Assembly: GCA_016712315.1 (NCBI GenBank)
Contig: JADJRG010000017.1
Location: 248,001 to 312,000, forward strand
Length of the DNA stretch: 64,000 bases
From: Nannocystis sp.
GTDB taxonomy: Bacteria; Myxococcota_A; Polyangia; Nannocystales; Nannocystaceae
Reading direction: 5' to 3'
Positions 36,666-46,175 of this stretch are shown in pieces (position 1 is the stretch's first letter; every line of letters starts with the position of its first letter). Made by a program: the position numbers and the translations under genes. The notes beneath the pieces were generated by a model. The model searched no databases, was not told where the DNA came from, and saw only the letters and a program-made list of their open reading frames with translations.

Positions 36666-38924
36666 TCAGGGCTCGGGCAGCCCTTGGGGCTCGGGCAGCG
36701 GGATCCGCAGCAGCGCGTAGTGGGGGCTCTCGTAGGCCCACTCGGCGGCGCCCTGGAGCTCGCGCGGCAGCATGGTGATCGCGCGCTTGGCGTGGCTGCG
36801 GGTGGTGATCAGCCACAAGGCGGCCGCGCGGCCGCGCTCCGCCTCGATGAGCTCGATGAGGCGCTCGCGCTTGGCCTCCTTGATCATCCAGACTGTCCCT
36901 TTGGTCAGGTAGGTCTCGCCGCGGTAGTAGAACCAAAAACTGACGAGGCGATCGCCCTCGCCGCGGCGGTCGTAGTAGCGGCGGATGGCGCTGCGCTGCG
37001 ACCAGGACTCGGAGGCGTGGGGCAGGTAGGCGCCGAAGAGCCAGGCGGCGAGGGGGAGCGCGGCGAGCAGGCCGCAGGCGATCGCGAGGCGCGGGCGTAG
37101 GGCGGACCAGGCGATGAGGGCGAGGGTCAGGGGGGCGAGCAGCCAGAGGAGCGGCGCGGTGGGCAGGGCGCCCTCCCTCCACATGCCCGTGTAGAGATAG
37201 GTGGTGAGGTGGGCGATCCAGGCGGGCTCGTGGTGGAGATCGCGGAGGGCGAGGCCGAGCAGGCAGAGGCCCAGCGCGGCGGCGACGACGCGGGCGCGGG
37301 GGCGACGAAGCAGCCAGGCGCGGCCGGCGGGGTCCTGCGGGGCGGTGAGGGCGAGGCCGATGAGGACCGCGAAGGGCGGCAGCGCGGGCAGGAGGTAGTG
37401 ATAGTACTTGGTCGCGCTGTAGGTGAGCAGGAGGAGGGAGACGGCGAACCACAGCAGCGCGAAGCGCATCAGCTCGCCGCGGGGATCGCCGAGGCTGAGC
37501 GGCGCGGCGCCGCTTCGTGAGGAGGACGCGGCGGTGACAGGGGTCGCGGACGAGGAGGCGGTGAGGGCGGCGGACGCTGCGGCCTCGGACGGCCCGGGGG
37601 GCGCGGCGAGGGGCTCGCTGGGCGGCGCGGCCGGGGCGCGGACCTGGGGGGCGCTGAAGGCGAGCCAGAGGGCCGCGGGCAGGGCGGCGATCCACGGGAG
37701 GGCGGCGGCGCCGAGGGTGCGCAGGTAATAGGTGAAGTCGCCGACGGCCTGCTGCTGCTCGCCCGAGGAGAAGCGGGCGAGGTTGTTGACGACGATCAGC
37801 TCGCTCAAGAAACGATCGCCGCGGTAGAGGACCATGGCGTGGTGCCAGGGGAAGGAGGCGAGCACGAAGAGGAGGACGCCGAGGGGCAGGCCGCAGCGGC
37901 GCAGCAGGCGGAGGCGGCCGCGGACGAGCAGGTCGCTGAGCACGAGCAGGCCGATGAGCCCGGGGCCGATGAGGCCCTTGCCGAGCAAGGAGAGGCCGGC
38001 GGCGAGGTAGAGGATCCCCATCCAGGCGTCGGAGCGGGAGCGCCAGCGCAGGCTGAGCAGCAGGGCGAGGGCGGCGAGCGCCCAGTAGCCGAGCAGGTGG
38101 GCGTGGATCTGCCACAAGGTGTAGAGGTTGGGGACGTCCGGGCGCTTGACGAAGCCGGCGACCTTGCGGCGGGTGAGGTCGCTGAGGACGTGGTGATCGA
38201 GCGCGGCTAGCGGGATGAGCACGGCGAGCGCGAAGAGGACGAGGAAGGCGAGGTAGGCGCGATCCCAGGGGAAGGCGAGGATGACGCGGCGGCGGCGGAG
38301 GACCAGCTCGCGCTGGCGGCGGGCGAGGAGGCGATCCGGCTGGAGATAGGCGAGCGCCCAGGCGCCCATGGCGAGGGTGACCGGGCCGACGAAGAACATG
38401 TCGCACAGCGCCTGCCGGCTGACGATCGCCCACTGCGGGGTGGTCGCGAGGATCAAGGCGGTGAGGGCGCCGGCGTCGGCGGCGAGGCGGCGCGCCTGCG
38501 GGGTGGCCGCTCGGACCTGTCCTAAACGACAGACCATGACGCCGAGGAAGATCGCGCTCAGCCAGCCGACGAGGAGGCTGGGCAGGCGGATCGCGAGCTC
38601 CACCCAGGGGCCGCGGACGAGCTCGTCGGCGGCCTCCGCCGCGCCGACGCCGAAGAGGGCCATGGAGAGGGCCATGAGCCAGAAGGGGAGCGCGGGCTTG
38701 GACCAGAAGGTGTTCTCGAGGTTGCCGTCGGGGCCGAGGCCGGGCTTCCACCAGAGATCGAGGGGATCGCTGCGGACGAGGATCTGCCGGGCGACCTCGC
38801 CGTAGTGGGTCTCCCATGGGTCCCAGGGGCCACACAGGCCGCTGGTGGCGACCTGGAGGGCGAGCACCGCGGCGGCGGCGAGGCCGTACAAAACCCAGGT
38901 GGGCGCCTGAAGGAGCGATCGCAC
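36666..38924 (-). CDS. ArnT/PMT-like membrane glycosyltransferase (GT39/GT83 type)
   Basis: A ~752-aa integral membrane glycosyltransferase that would use a polyprenyl-phosphate sugar donor on the periplasmic face. N-terminal residues contain the catalytic acidic loop GPWDPWETHYGEVARQ (~25-40) and FWSKPALPFWLMAL, followed by about 12-14 hydrophobic helices, a Pro/Ala/Ser-rich loop (~430-480) and TYSATKYYHYLLPALPPFAV, a typical PMT_2 segment. The C-terminal ~150 residues are soluble (REGALPTAPLLW to the Pro-Glu end). GTG 38924 (VRSLLQAPTW) was chosen since upstream residues are antisense to the next gene. Substrate unknown. Confidence 0.85.
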   Translation of the reverse strand: MRSLLQAPTWVLYGLAAAAVLALQVATSGLCGPWDPWETHYGEVARQILVRSDPLDLWWKPGLGPDGNLENTFWSKPALPFWLMALSMALFGVGAAEAADELVRGPWVELAIRLPSLLVGWLSAIFLGVMVCRLGQVRAATPQARRLAADAGALTALILATTPQWAIVSRQALCDMFFVGPVTLAMGAWALAYLQPDRLLARRQRELVLRRRRVILAFPWDRAYLAFLVLFALAVLIPLAALDHHVLSDLTRRKVAGFVKRPDVPNLYTLWQIHAHLLGYWALAALALLLSLRWRSRSDAWMGILYLAAGLSLLGKGLIGPGLIGLLVLSDLLVRGRLRLLRRCGLPLGVLLFVLASFPWHHAMVLYRGDRFLSELIVVNNLARFSSGEQQQAVGDFTYYLRTLGAAALPWIAALPAALWLAFSAPQVRAPAAPPSEPLAAPPGPSEAAASAALTASSSATPVTAASSSRSGAAPLSLGDPRGELMRFALLWFAVSLLLLTYSATKYYHYLLPALPPFAVLIGLALTAPQDPAGRAWLLRRPRARVVAAALGLCLLGLALRDLHHEPAWIAHLTTYLYTGMWREGALPTAPLLWLLAPLTLALIAWSALRPRLAIACGLLAALPLAAWLFGAYLPHASESWSQRSAIRRYYDRRGEGDRLVSFWFYYRGETYLTKGTVWMIKEAKRERLIELIEAERGRAAALWLITTRSHAKRAITMLPRELQGAAEWAYESPHYALLRIPLPEPQGLPEP

Positions 38925-39006
38925 GCGCGCGTGATGCTGTACCTGATACGCGGCGGGCTCGCTAGCCCGGATCCGCGGCGAGGCGGGCGGCTGCGCGGGG
39001 CGTGAG

Positions 39007-40056
39007 GTGTGGTTTAAGCTCGCGCCCGTGCAGGACGATGCGGTGGCAGAGAGCGCTGGGATCGCGGCGGGGATGTCGGCGGCGGACGTGCGCGCGGCGG
39101 CGGGTCGGCTCGGCTCGCTCACGCGGGTGACGCCGGTGATCCGCTCGCAGGCGCTCGACGCGATCGCCGGCTGCGAGCTGTGGCTCAAGGCGGAGAACCT
39201 CCAGCACGTCGGGGCCTTTAAGGCGCGCGGGGCGCTGCACGCGGTGTCCCGGCTGGATCCAGCGGCGCGGGCGCGCGGGGTGATCACGTACTCTTCGGGC
39301 AATCACGCGCAGGCGGTGGCGTTCGCGGCGCGTCACTTCGGCGCGCCGGCGTGGATCGCGATGCCGACCGACGCGCCGGCGGTGAAGGTGGCGGGGGTGC
39401 GGGCGCTGGGCGGGCAGATCGTGCTGGCGGGCACGAGCTCGGAGGAGCGCCGGGCGGCGGCGCTGAAGCTGGTCGAAGAGACAGGTGGGGTGATCGTCGA
39501 GCCCTTCGACGACGCGGACGTGATCGCCGGCCAAGGGACGGCGACGCTGGAGCTGCTGGCCCAGGTGGCGGCGGCGACCGACGGCGGCGGGCTGGACGCG
39601 CTGGTGGTGCCGGTGGGCGGGGGCGGGTTGATCGCGGGGGCGTGCCTGGTGGCGGAAGAGGCGGGGCTGGCGGTGTACAGCGCGGAGCCGATCGGCTGCG
39701 ACGCGCTGGCGCAGAGCTTGGCGGCGGGGCGGCGCGTGGCGGTGCCGCCAGGGCCGACGCTGGCGGACGGGCTGAAGCCGGTGCGGGTGGGGGCGCTGAA
39801 CTTCGCGATCGCGGCGCGCGCGGTCCGCGGGGCCCTCGTGGTCGACGACGCGGCGCTCGGGCAGGCGCTGGTGCGCTTGTTGTTGGCGGCGAAGGTGCTG
39901 GTGGAGCCCTCGGGGGCGGCGGGGCTGGCGGTGGCGCTCGGCCGGATGCTGCCGGCGCAGGGGCGGCTGCGGCGGGTGGGGGTGATCCTCTCGGGCGGGA
40001 ACGTGAGCCCAGCGCTGGTGAGCTCGTTGCTGCTGCGCTACGGAGATGCGTCGTGA
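39007..40056 (+). CDS. PLP-dependent threonine/serine dehydratase
   Basis: A fold-type II PLP enzyme that deaminates threonine or serine to a 2-oxoacid. Motifs: the PLP lysine in GAFKARGALHA, the SSGNHAQAVAFAA substrate loop, GGGGLIAGACLVAEE for the phosphate, and the closing LSGGNVSPALV. At ~327-349 aa it lacks the C-terminal ACT-type regulatory domain of IlvA, so it is a catabolic or serine-racemase-like member. GTG 39007 is the most upstream start; ATG 39073 (MSAADVRAAAGR) fits the family length better. Its stop overlaps the next gene's GTG by 4 nt. Confidence 0.88.
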   Translation: MWFKLAPVQDDAVAESAGIAAGMSAADVRAAAGRLGSLTRVTPVIRSQALDAIAGCELWLKAENLQHVGAFKARGALHAVSRLDPAARARGVITYSSGNHAQAVAFAARHFGAPAWIAMPTDAPAVKVAGVRALGGQIVLAGTSSEERRAAALKLVEETGGVIVEPFDDADVIAGQGTATLELLAQVAAATDGGGLDALVVPVGGGGLIAGACLVAEEAGLAVYSAEPIGCDALAQSLAAGRRVAVPPGPTLADGLKPVRVGALNFAIAARAVRGALVVDDAALGQALVRLLLAAKVLVEPSGAAGLAVALGRMLPAQGRLRRVGVILSGGNVSPALVSSLLLRYGDAS

Positions 40057-41378
40057 GTCGGGTCGAGGCGGCGCTCGCAGCGCGGATACGCGCGCCTGGA
40101 GCGGTGAGCGAGATCGCGCGTGTGGGGGCGCTCGCCGCCGCAGTGGCGCTCGGCGGGGCGCCGGTGGGGGGCTGTGGTGAGCGGGCTTCGGGGTTGGCGG
40201 CGGCGACGCGCGGGGAGGGGGAGGCGTCGCAGGGGGACGAGGTAGCGGCGGCGCGGTCGGCGAGCTCGCCAGGGGAGGTGGAGGCGGAGGCGGAGGCGGA
40301 GGCGCGGCGGCGGCAGGAGAGCCCGCATCACGTGGTCTTCGCCGACCGGATCTCGCAGAGCTACGCGCTGCTGCTGGCAGATACGAGCGCGAGCCCGCCA
40401 GCGACGCCGAGCCGCGAGGCGCTGCGGGCTCAGGTGGAGGAGGCGTTTGCGCGGGATCTGGAGGACCCGGAGGTGGCGCTGCTGCTGGCGATGATCATGC
40501 GGACCCCCGCGGCGGCAGGCGCCGGCGCGCCGGTGCTGATGGCGCCGAGCGGCGAGGAGGAGGAGGCGCCGGGCTACCAGCGGGCGCGCGAGCTGCTGGC
40601 GCTGCACGTCGAGGTGGGGGCGATCGCGGAGCTGGTCGAGCAGGGGGCGTTCGCGGATCCGGCGCTGATCCGCGGGCTCTCGCCGGAGGAGCTGGGGTCG
40701 CTGGCGGCGCGGCGCTGGGTGCTGGTGCTGCGCGCGGACTATCGCAATCAAAACGGCGTGCGCGGGCTGCGATTGTTGCAGACGCTGGTGCGGGTGGTGG
40801 CGGAGCGCGAGGGGGCGCTGATCTATGACCCCGATACGCAGGAGACGGTCGGCCCGGGGCTGTTCACGGCGCGGCGGCTGCGCGCCGAGCTGGGCAACGT
40901 GGCGGACCAGGTGGCGGTGGTGCCTTTTTCGGATCCCCGGCACGGCGAGGGGTTCGTGCGGCTGACGACCCGCGGGATGCGCCGCTTCGGCAGCGTCGAC
41001 CTGGAGCTGGACGGGCTGCCGGCGACGCAGCGGGCGCTGCAGCGGGCGACGTTCCTGTTGCACGGGCTGGCGCGGGTGATGGTGAAGCTGGGGGAGGCGG
41101 AGGCGTCGGGGCTGGCGGTCGAGGCGCCCGCGGTGATCCGCTTGACCTACCGCGACTGCGACCTGGCGTACGCCGGTCGTGGGGCCCAGGTGCCCCGCTG
41201 CGCGGCGTGCCCAGAGGAGATCGCCCTGCACTTGGTGGAGCGCGCGCGTGAGCCTCATGATCCGCTGGAGCATGTGGTCGCTCGGGTGGTCGCTCCGCGC
41301 GGTCAGAGCGACGCTTCGGCCCGCTATGACCACCCCGCGTGGGCCGCGTCGGCCTTGGTGCGGCTCTTCGGCGAGTGA
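40053..41378 (+). CDS. Hypothetical exported protein, translationally coupled to the dehydratase
   Basis: A 441-aa protein with no recognised family. A hydrophobic stretch near residues 30-50 (VGALAAAVALGGAPVGGC) looks like an atypical lipoprotein signal with a GGC lipobox, preceded by a long Arg-containing n-region. A Glu/Ala-rich linker follows (EVEAEAEAEARRR), then a mainly alpha/beta domain of ~330 residues (RWVLVLRADYRNQNGVRG, VAVVPFSDPRHGEGFVRL). Three Cys lie near the C-terminus (YRDCDLAY, PRCAACPEE). GTG start at 40053 overlaps the previous stop, but a functional link to amino-acid deamination is not evident. Confidence 0.7.
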   Translation: MSRVEAALAARIRAPGAVSEIARVGALAAAVALGGAPVGGCGERASGLAAATRGEGEASQGDEVAAARSASSPGEVEAEAEAEARRRQESPHHVVFADRISQSYALLLADTSASPPATPSREALRAQVEEAFARDLEDPEVALLLAMIMRTPAAAGAGAPVLMAPSGEEEEAPGYQRARELLALHVEVGAIAELVEQGAFADPALIRGLSPEELGSLAARRWVLVLRADYRNQNGVRGLRLLQTLVRVVAEREGALIYDPDTQETVGPGLFTARRLRAELGNVADQVAVVPFSDPRHGEGFVRLTTRGMRRFGSVDLELDGLPATQRALQRATFLLHGLARVMVKLGEAEASGLAVEAPAVIRLTYRDCDLAYAGRGAQVPRCAACPEEIALHLVERAREPHDPLEHVVARVVAPRGQSDASARYDHPAWAASALVRLFGE

Positions 41379-41557
41379 GGTGCGGGCGAGCAGGCGCGTT
41401 TAGGCGCGGCTCCCCCGCTGCCGAGGGCGGTCGGCCGCGGCTGCGCAGCGGCGCGGCGGCGCGGGCGCATGGGGTGCTATACCAGTCAAACGGCGCGACC
41501 GCGGCCTCTCCTTACCCTCTTTGGGGTCCGCGGGTGGCGCCGATCTAGGAGAGTTCG

Positions 41558-43168
41558 ATGCGTGCGCTTGAATTACTTCGACGGTGGGGCTCCCCTCGGT
41601 GGATCGGTCTGGCAGCGCTGCTCGTGGCGAGCGGGTGCTCGAGCTCGATGGACAACGCGGCGGGGAGCGCGGGCCTAGGCGGCGACAGCGGGAGCGAGGG
41701 CGAGGAGAGCGGCGACAGCGACAGCGGGCCGCTGACCTCAGGGGCGAGCGACGACTCGGCGAGCTCGGGCGGAGGGACGAGCGGAGGTGACCCTTCGGAC
41801 AGCTCCGGCGAGCCCGAGGATCAAGGCGCGGTCGTCGTCGACGCGCTCGATCGCTGCGAGGAGGAGGCGCCGACGATCGAGCTGGTGCTGCGCGACTCGA
41901 ACGCGACCGCCTCGGCGGTGCTGGCGCGCATGGCGGTGCTCGGCGGCTGGGCGTCGCCTGGGGGCATCCAGGTGCGCCCGTGGGAGATCTTGGCGTATTA
42001 CCCGTTCTCGTACCCTGCCGCGCCGGCCGGTGAGGTGGCGGTGCACGCGGAGATGCGGGCGGCGGACGGGGGCTATGAGCTGCAGGTGGGGGTGGTGTCC
42101 TCGAAGATCTCGGCGGAGCAGCGGCCGTCGCTCGACTTGACGCTGCTGCTCGACGTCTCGAGCTCGATGAAGGGGCTGCCGCTGACGCTGCTGAAGCGCT
42201 CGTGCCTGGCGCTGGCGGGGCGGCTCCGCAAGGGCGACCGGGTGGCGGTGGTGACGCTCTCGAGCGCGGCGCCGGTGCTGCTGCCGCAGATCTGGGTGAA
42301 GGGGGCGGATGACCCGGCGCTGGTGGCGGCGATCGAGGGGATGAGCGCCGATGGCGGCGAGGACCTCGCGGCGGGGCTGGCGGCGGCGTATTCGATCGCG
42401 ACCGCGGGCTACTCGGCGGATCGCCTGAGCCGCGTGCTGCTGATCAGCGACGGCGGAGCGGCGGCCGACGAGGGGGCGCTGGGGCTGATCGAGGGCTTCG
42501 CGGCCGCTGGCGAGGGGGAGCTGGGGACCTCGCTGATCGGCGTGGGCGTGGGCGGCTATGGGGCGTATGTGCCAGACCTGATGGACTCGGTGAGCGCGGC
42601 GGGGCAGGGGGCGTCGATCTTCATCGGCTCGGAGCCGGAGGCGGCGTGGGCGCTGGGTGAGAATTTTTTAAACGTGATGGCGCTGGCGGCCCGCGACGTG
42701 CGGGTGTGGTTGATGCTGCCGCAGGAGCTGCGGCGCGCGCCGCCCGCGTCGACGGAGAAGGTGAGCGTGTGGGCGCAGGCGCCGCTGCCGCTGCCGCAGA
42801 ACGACGCGCTGGTCTACCACGCGCGCTTGGAGTCGTGCGAGGCGCCGCCGGCCGACGACGCCGCGGTGACGGTGATGGTGTCGTACCGCGACCCCTACGA
42901 CCTCAGCGAGCGATCGGCCGAGCTCGAGACGACGGTCGGGGCGCTGCTCAAGGGCTCGTCGAAGGAGCTGGGCAAGGGCGCGGCGCTGCTGGCCTACGCC
43001 GAGGCGCTGGCGCTGTGGGGCGGCGGGGCGGCGCCGGAGTCGGTGGCGGAGGCCGCGGCCGCGGCGATGACGAGGGTCGACGCGGCGATGAAGGCGACGC
43101 CGGGCGATCCGGGGCTGATCGAGGTGGAGGCGGTGCTGGCGGCGCTGCTGAAGCAGCTTCAGGGGTGA
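41558..43168 (+). CDS. Lipoprotein with von Willebrand factor A domain (VIT-less)
   Basis: A 536-aa surface lipoprotein. Lipid Cys at 27 (LAALLVASGC), then a Gly/Ser/Asp linker to ~85, a beta-rich domain (~95-195), and a VWA domain at ~200-360 with an intact MIDAS (TLLLDVSSSMKGLP), the RVAVVTLSSAAPVL strand, the downstream Thr/Gly acidic loop and RVLLISDGGAAADEG. A C-terminal beta domain follows (DAAVTVMVSYRDP) and an Ala-rich helical end. AGGAGAG at 41546 sets the start. Similar layouts occur in secreted adhesins and in complexes with MoxR ATPases, but no MoxR gene is nearby. Confidence 0.85.
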   Translation: MRALELLRRWGSPRWIGLAALLVASGCSSSMDNAAGSAGLGGDSGSEGEESGDSDSGPLTSGASDDSASSGGGTSGGDPSDSSGEPEDQGAVVVDALDRCEEEAPTIELVLRDSNATASAVLARMAVLGGWASPGGIQVRPWEILAYYPFSYPAAPAGEVAVHAEMRAADGGYELQVGVVSSKISAEQRPSLDLTLLLDVSSSMKGLPLTLLKRSCLALAGRLRKGDRVAVVTLSSAAPVLLPQIWVKGADDPALVAAIEGMSADGGEDLAAGLAAAYSIATAGYSADRLSRVLLISDGGAAADEGALGLIEGFAAAGEGELGTSLIGVGVGGYGAYVPDLMDSVSAAGQGASIFIGSEPEAAWALGENFLNVMALAARDVRVWLMLPQELRRAPPASTEKVSVWAQAPLPLPQNDALVYHARLESCEAPPADDAAVTVMVSYRDPYDLSERSAELETTVGALLKGSSKELGKGAALLAYAEALALWGGGAAPESVAEAAAAAMTRVDAAMKATPGDPGLIEVEAVLAALLKQLQG

Positions 43169-43202
43169 GGTGACCGTTGGGACAGGCCCTGGGGCGGCGG
43201 CC

Positions 43203-44363
43203 TCAAGGGGCGACCTGCGCGGCGTCGCCGGCCATGAGGTCGGCGAGCCAGTCGGTGAGGGGGGCGCCGGCGACCTCGGTGTTGTAAAAGTCCGAGTTCT
43301 GGGTCCAGACGTGCGTGTTGGCGGGGATAAAGTAGGATCCCCAACCATTGGGGGCGAGGACGCGCTCGCGCAGCTCATAGAGGCCGGCCTGGAACTGGTC
43401 GCCGGTGAAGATCCCGAAGCCAGAGCAGGCGTCGACGCCGAAGGCGTAGAAGATCGAGATCGTGGCGTCGCGGGTGGCGGAGATCAGGCCGAAGTTGACC
43501 TTGGGTAGCGCGGCGCTGATGTGATCGAAGAGGTTGCTGAGGCCGCCCCCGTCGGGGTTGAAGCAGGCGTCGCAGCCGGCCGGGATGGTCTCGTCGAGGC
43601 CCCAGACGTCGCGCCAGCGCTGTTGGAGGCAGGGGGCGACGTAGTCGTCGCTGAAGAGCGGGGCGGAGTCGTTGACGAGGGTGACCTGGCTCTCGGGGAA
43701 GGAGCGGGCGATCCGTATGGCGTTGAAGGAGGCGCCGAAGCCCCCGGCGGAGGCGCCGACGATCAAGACCTGCGGGGCGCCGCGGAAGGTGGGCACGACG
43801 CGATCGAGGAAGGCGGTGACGTTGCGGTAGCCGACGAATTGTTGGGGGTCGAGGCCCTCGAGCTCGACGTCCTCGCGATCGCCCGCGAAGACGTCGCCCG
43901 AGCAGTAGGGGACGTAGACGACGTTGAAGTCCGCGGCGGGGTTGGCGGGGTGGTCGTCGTTGAAGATCCCGCTGCGGCCGAGGCCAGGGGCCCACGCGCC
44001 GTAGAACTCGGCGGCGTCGGCGGTCTGAGGGTTGGTGAGGCAGGCGAGCGAGTGGAAGCAGGCGCCGCCGCCCTGGAAGTAGATCAAGAGGTCGTCGCTG
44101 TCGGCGTAGCGGACGCCGATGCCGGTGGGCTCGCCGCTGCGACAGCGGGTGTTTTTTGGGAAGTCTACCCATAGCCACTCGCCTGGTTCAGCGAGGGGGA
44201 GGGGCTCGCCGTGCCACTCGATCGGGGGCTCGCCGGTGTCAGTGTCGGTGTCGGTGTCGGTGTCGGTGGGATCGTCGGCGCCGGCCTCGAGGATCACGCC
44301 GTAGCTCGGCGGCATGCAGGCAGCGGCGACGAGGGTGCAGGCGGCGACCTCTGCGTAGCGCAT
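43203..44363 (-). CDS. Pectinacetylesterase/Notum-family lipoprotein hydrolase
   Basis: A 386-aa secreted carboxylesterase. Lipid Cys at 16 (ACTLVAAAC), a short (Thr-Asp)n linker, then an alpha/beta-hydrolase of the pectin acetylesterase/Notum family: LIYFQGGGACFHS (oxyanion region), VPYCSGDVFAGD, the nucleophile elbow VGASAGGFGAS with Ser, and catalytic His in ANTHVWTQN near the C-terminus. Family members remove acetyl groups from pectin or palmitoleate from proteins. The true ester substrate here is unknown. ATG 44363 gives a proper lipobox; the upstream ATG at 44396 would put 11 extra residues before it. Confidence 0.85.
   Translation of the reverse strand: MRYAEVAACTLVAAACMPPSYGVILEAGADDPTDTDTDTDTDTGEPPIEWHGEPLPLAEPGEWLWVDFPKNTRCRSGEPTGIGVRYADSDDLLIYFQGGGACFHSLACLTNPQTADAAEFYGAWAPGLGRSGIFNDDHPANPAADFNVVYVPYCSGDVFAGDREDVELEGLDPQQFVGYRNVTAFLDRVVPTFRGAPQVLIVGASAGGFGASFNAIRIARSFPESQVTLVNDSAPLFSDDYVAPCLQQRWRDVWGLDETIPAGCDACFNPDGGGLSNLFDHISAALPKVNFGLISATRDATISIFYAFGVDACSGFGIFTGDQFQAGLYELRERVLAPNGWGSYFIPANTHVWTQNSDFYNTEVAGAPLTDWLADLMAGDAAQVAP
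44236..44270 (-). repeat. (Thr-Asp)n hexanucleotide repeat
   Basis: Five to six GTGTCG-type units on the plus strand encode Thr-Asp repeats in the esterase linker. Confidence 0.75.
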
Positions 44364-44461
44364 CGAGCGAGCGTGACGGGGCGCGGGCGAGTGCACAAGG
44401 GCAGGGCGCCCTCGCCGGCAGCAGGCGCTCCAGGCGAGGCGCGGACCGCGTGCGGGCGGGG

Positions 44462-46105
44462 TCAGGCCGGCGGGGTCGGTGCGGCCGCGCGCATGGACCC
44501 TAGGAGCTTGACGGCCTCAGCCTCGCCGAGCGCGCGGAGGCGCGCGCAGGCGTCGCGGTTGGCGGCGTTGCGCTCCGCGGGTAGGCCGAGCTTGGCGGCG
44601 AGATCGTCGGTGTAGGCGGCGAGCCACCAATTTCGGGCGAGCTTGAGCGCCTCGACGCTGGGGGGCTTGTTGATGGCGCTGAGATCGGCGCCGGTGAGGT
44701 CGGTGTCGCTGAGCTTGACGCGGAAGAGATCGGCGTCCTTGAGGTCGACCCCCGCGAGGCTGGCGCCGTCGAGCACGGCCTTGTCGAGGGTGGCGGTGCG
44801 CAGATCGGCGAGGGTGAGGTCGGCGCCGCTGAGCGCGGCGTCACTGAGATCGGCGCCGATGAGGCGGGCGCGGCGAAGATCGGCCTTGGCGAGCTTGGCG
44901 GCGAGCAAGAGGGTGCGCTCCAAGACGGCCTCACGGAAGTCGGCGCCCTCGAGGTAGGCGCCGCTGAGATCGGTGCCGCTGAGATCGGCGCGATCAAAGC
45001 GGGCGCCGCTGAGGTCGATCTTGGCGAGCTCGAGCTCGCGCAGGTCGCTGTGGTTGAGGCGGGCGCGGCGGAGGATCACTTGCGAGAGATCGACGTGGGA
45101 GCCCTCGAGGAAGCGGACGAGCATCTCTTGCTCGGGGCTGCGCGAGACGGCGCTGAGGCGGTGGCGGACCAGCACGGCGGGCGGCTGCGGGGCGGCCGGC
45201 GCGGCGGGCCCCGGGGGCTGGGCCTGCGGGTCCGCGGGGGCTGGCAGGGCGGCGGTGAGCGCGGCGAGGGCGGCGGCTTCCTCGTCGGTGAGGGCCTCGA
45301 CGGGGTAATAGGGCTGGAGCTGGGCGAGGGTGCGGCCGATCCGCCGGTACATGCCAGGGGAGAGGCGTCGGGCTCGATCGCCGTCGTCGCCGAGCTCCGC
45401 GCGCTGGGCGAGCTCCGCGTCGACGGCGTTCATCAGCTCGAGCACGATGGTCTGCCGCTGGGCGGCGACGCTGAGGGCGACGTCGATGTTGCTCTGCTCG
45501 CTGAGGGCGCGCATCTCGGCGCGGACGAGCTCGTTTTGGGCCTTGAGCAGCTCGTTCTGCTCGCCCATGCGCTCGACCTGCAAATAGGTGGCGAGGAAGA
45601 CGGCGAAGGAGATGGCGCCGCCGAGCACGGCGAGCAGCGAGCCCATGGCCATGACGCGGAAGACCATGGCGAGCAGGAGCATGACCAGCTCGCGGGCGGC
45701 GGGGCGGATCCGGCCGAGGCGGGTGATCAGGGCGTGGAGGTTGTGACGGTCGCGCTGCTGGAGGAAGACGAACAGCTCCTCGCCGATCTCCGGTAAGGCG
45801 GCGCCGGCCTCGGCGAGCAGGCCGAGGGCGTCGCGCTGGAGGCGCCGCTTGCGGCCCTCGAGGACGTAGTGGCCGATGATCGCGCCGAAGAGCAGGGCGA
45901 TGGCGATGAGCAGGAGGCCGCTGGCGGCGTACCAGAGGGCGTCGAGCTTGTTGGCGACCATCACCACCAAGGACATGACGACGCCGAGGGCGACGCCCTT
46001 GATGAGGCTGGGCTCGGTGATCCAGGCGAAGAAGCGGAGGATCGGGCCGGGCCGGCGCAGGCGCTGGGGCGGGCTCGTGGGCGGGGTCTGCGGGGCGTCG
46101 CTCAT
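44462..46105 (-). CDS. Membrane protein with C-terminal pentapeptide repeats
   Basis: A 547-aa membrane-anchored protein. Two hydrophobic helices near residues 35-75 (GVALGVVMSLVVMVANKL, ASGLLLIAIALLFGAIIG), then a cytoplasmic helical stretch and two more helices (LVMLLLAMVFRVMAMGSLLAVLGGAI-type region ~150-190, YLQVERMG after). Residues ~205-300 are helical and Pro/Ala-rich. Residues ~320-490 are pentapeptide repeats of the A(D/N)LxX type (LSGARFDRADLSGTDLSGAY, LRRARLIGADLSDAALSGAD), forming a right-handed quadrilateral beta-helix. Such proteins often act as scaffolds. The cytoplasmic or periplasmic side of the repeats is not certain. Confidence 0.85.
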   Translation of the reverse strand: MSDAPQTPPTSPPQRLRRPGPILRFFAWITEPSLIKGVALGVVMSLVVMVANKLDALWYAASGLLLIAIALLFGAIIGHYVLEGRKRRLQRDALGLLAEAGAALPEIGEELFVFLQQRDRHNLHALITRLGRIRPAARELVMLLLAMVFRVMAMGSLLAVLGGAISFAVFLATYLQVERMGEQNELLKAQNELVRAEMRALSEQSNIDVALSVAAQRQTIVLELMNAVDAELAQRAELGDDGDRARRLSPGMYRRIGRTLAQLQPYYPVEALTDEEAAALAALTAALPAPADPQAQPPGPAAPAAPQPPAVLVRHRLSAVSRSPEQEMLVRFLEGSHVDLSQVILRRARLNHSDLRELELAKIDLSGARFDRADLSGTDLSGAYLEGADFREAVLERTLLLAAKLAKADLRRARLIGADLSDAALSGADLTLADLRTATLDKAVLDGASLAGVDLKDADLFRVKLSDTDLTGADLSAINKPPSVEALKLARNWWLAAYTDDLAAKLGLPAERNAANRDACARLRALGEAEAVKLLGSMRAAAPTPPA

Positions 46106-46115
46106 CCAGCGCCGC

Positions 46116-46121
46116 AGTATA
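46116..46121 (-). promoter_or_regulatory. -10 box upstream of the pentapeptide gene
   Basis: On the minus strand TATACT, a near-consensus -10, lies 10 nt before the ATG at 46105 in an AT-rich patch. No ribosome site is visible. Confidence 0.45.
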
Positions 46122-46175
46122 GAGATGGTTTTGTCTTTTAATTCGCGGCGGCGCGAGCGGGCGAACTCGGGCGCC

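Noticed and set aside
36064..38835. 923-aa open frame on the minus strand
   Set aside because: It overlaps the P460-like and ArnT-like genes in another frame and is a low-complexity Pro/Arg/Ala translation.
39351..40052. In-frame upstream extension of the 40053 gene
   Set aside because: It overlaps the whole dehydratase gene in another frame and is Gly/Arg-rich noise; the coupled GTG at 40053 explains the start.
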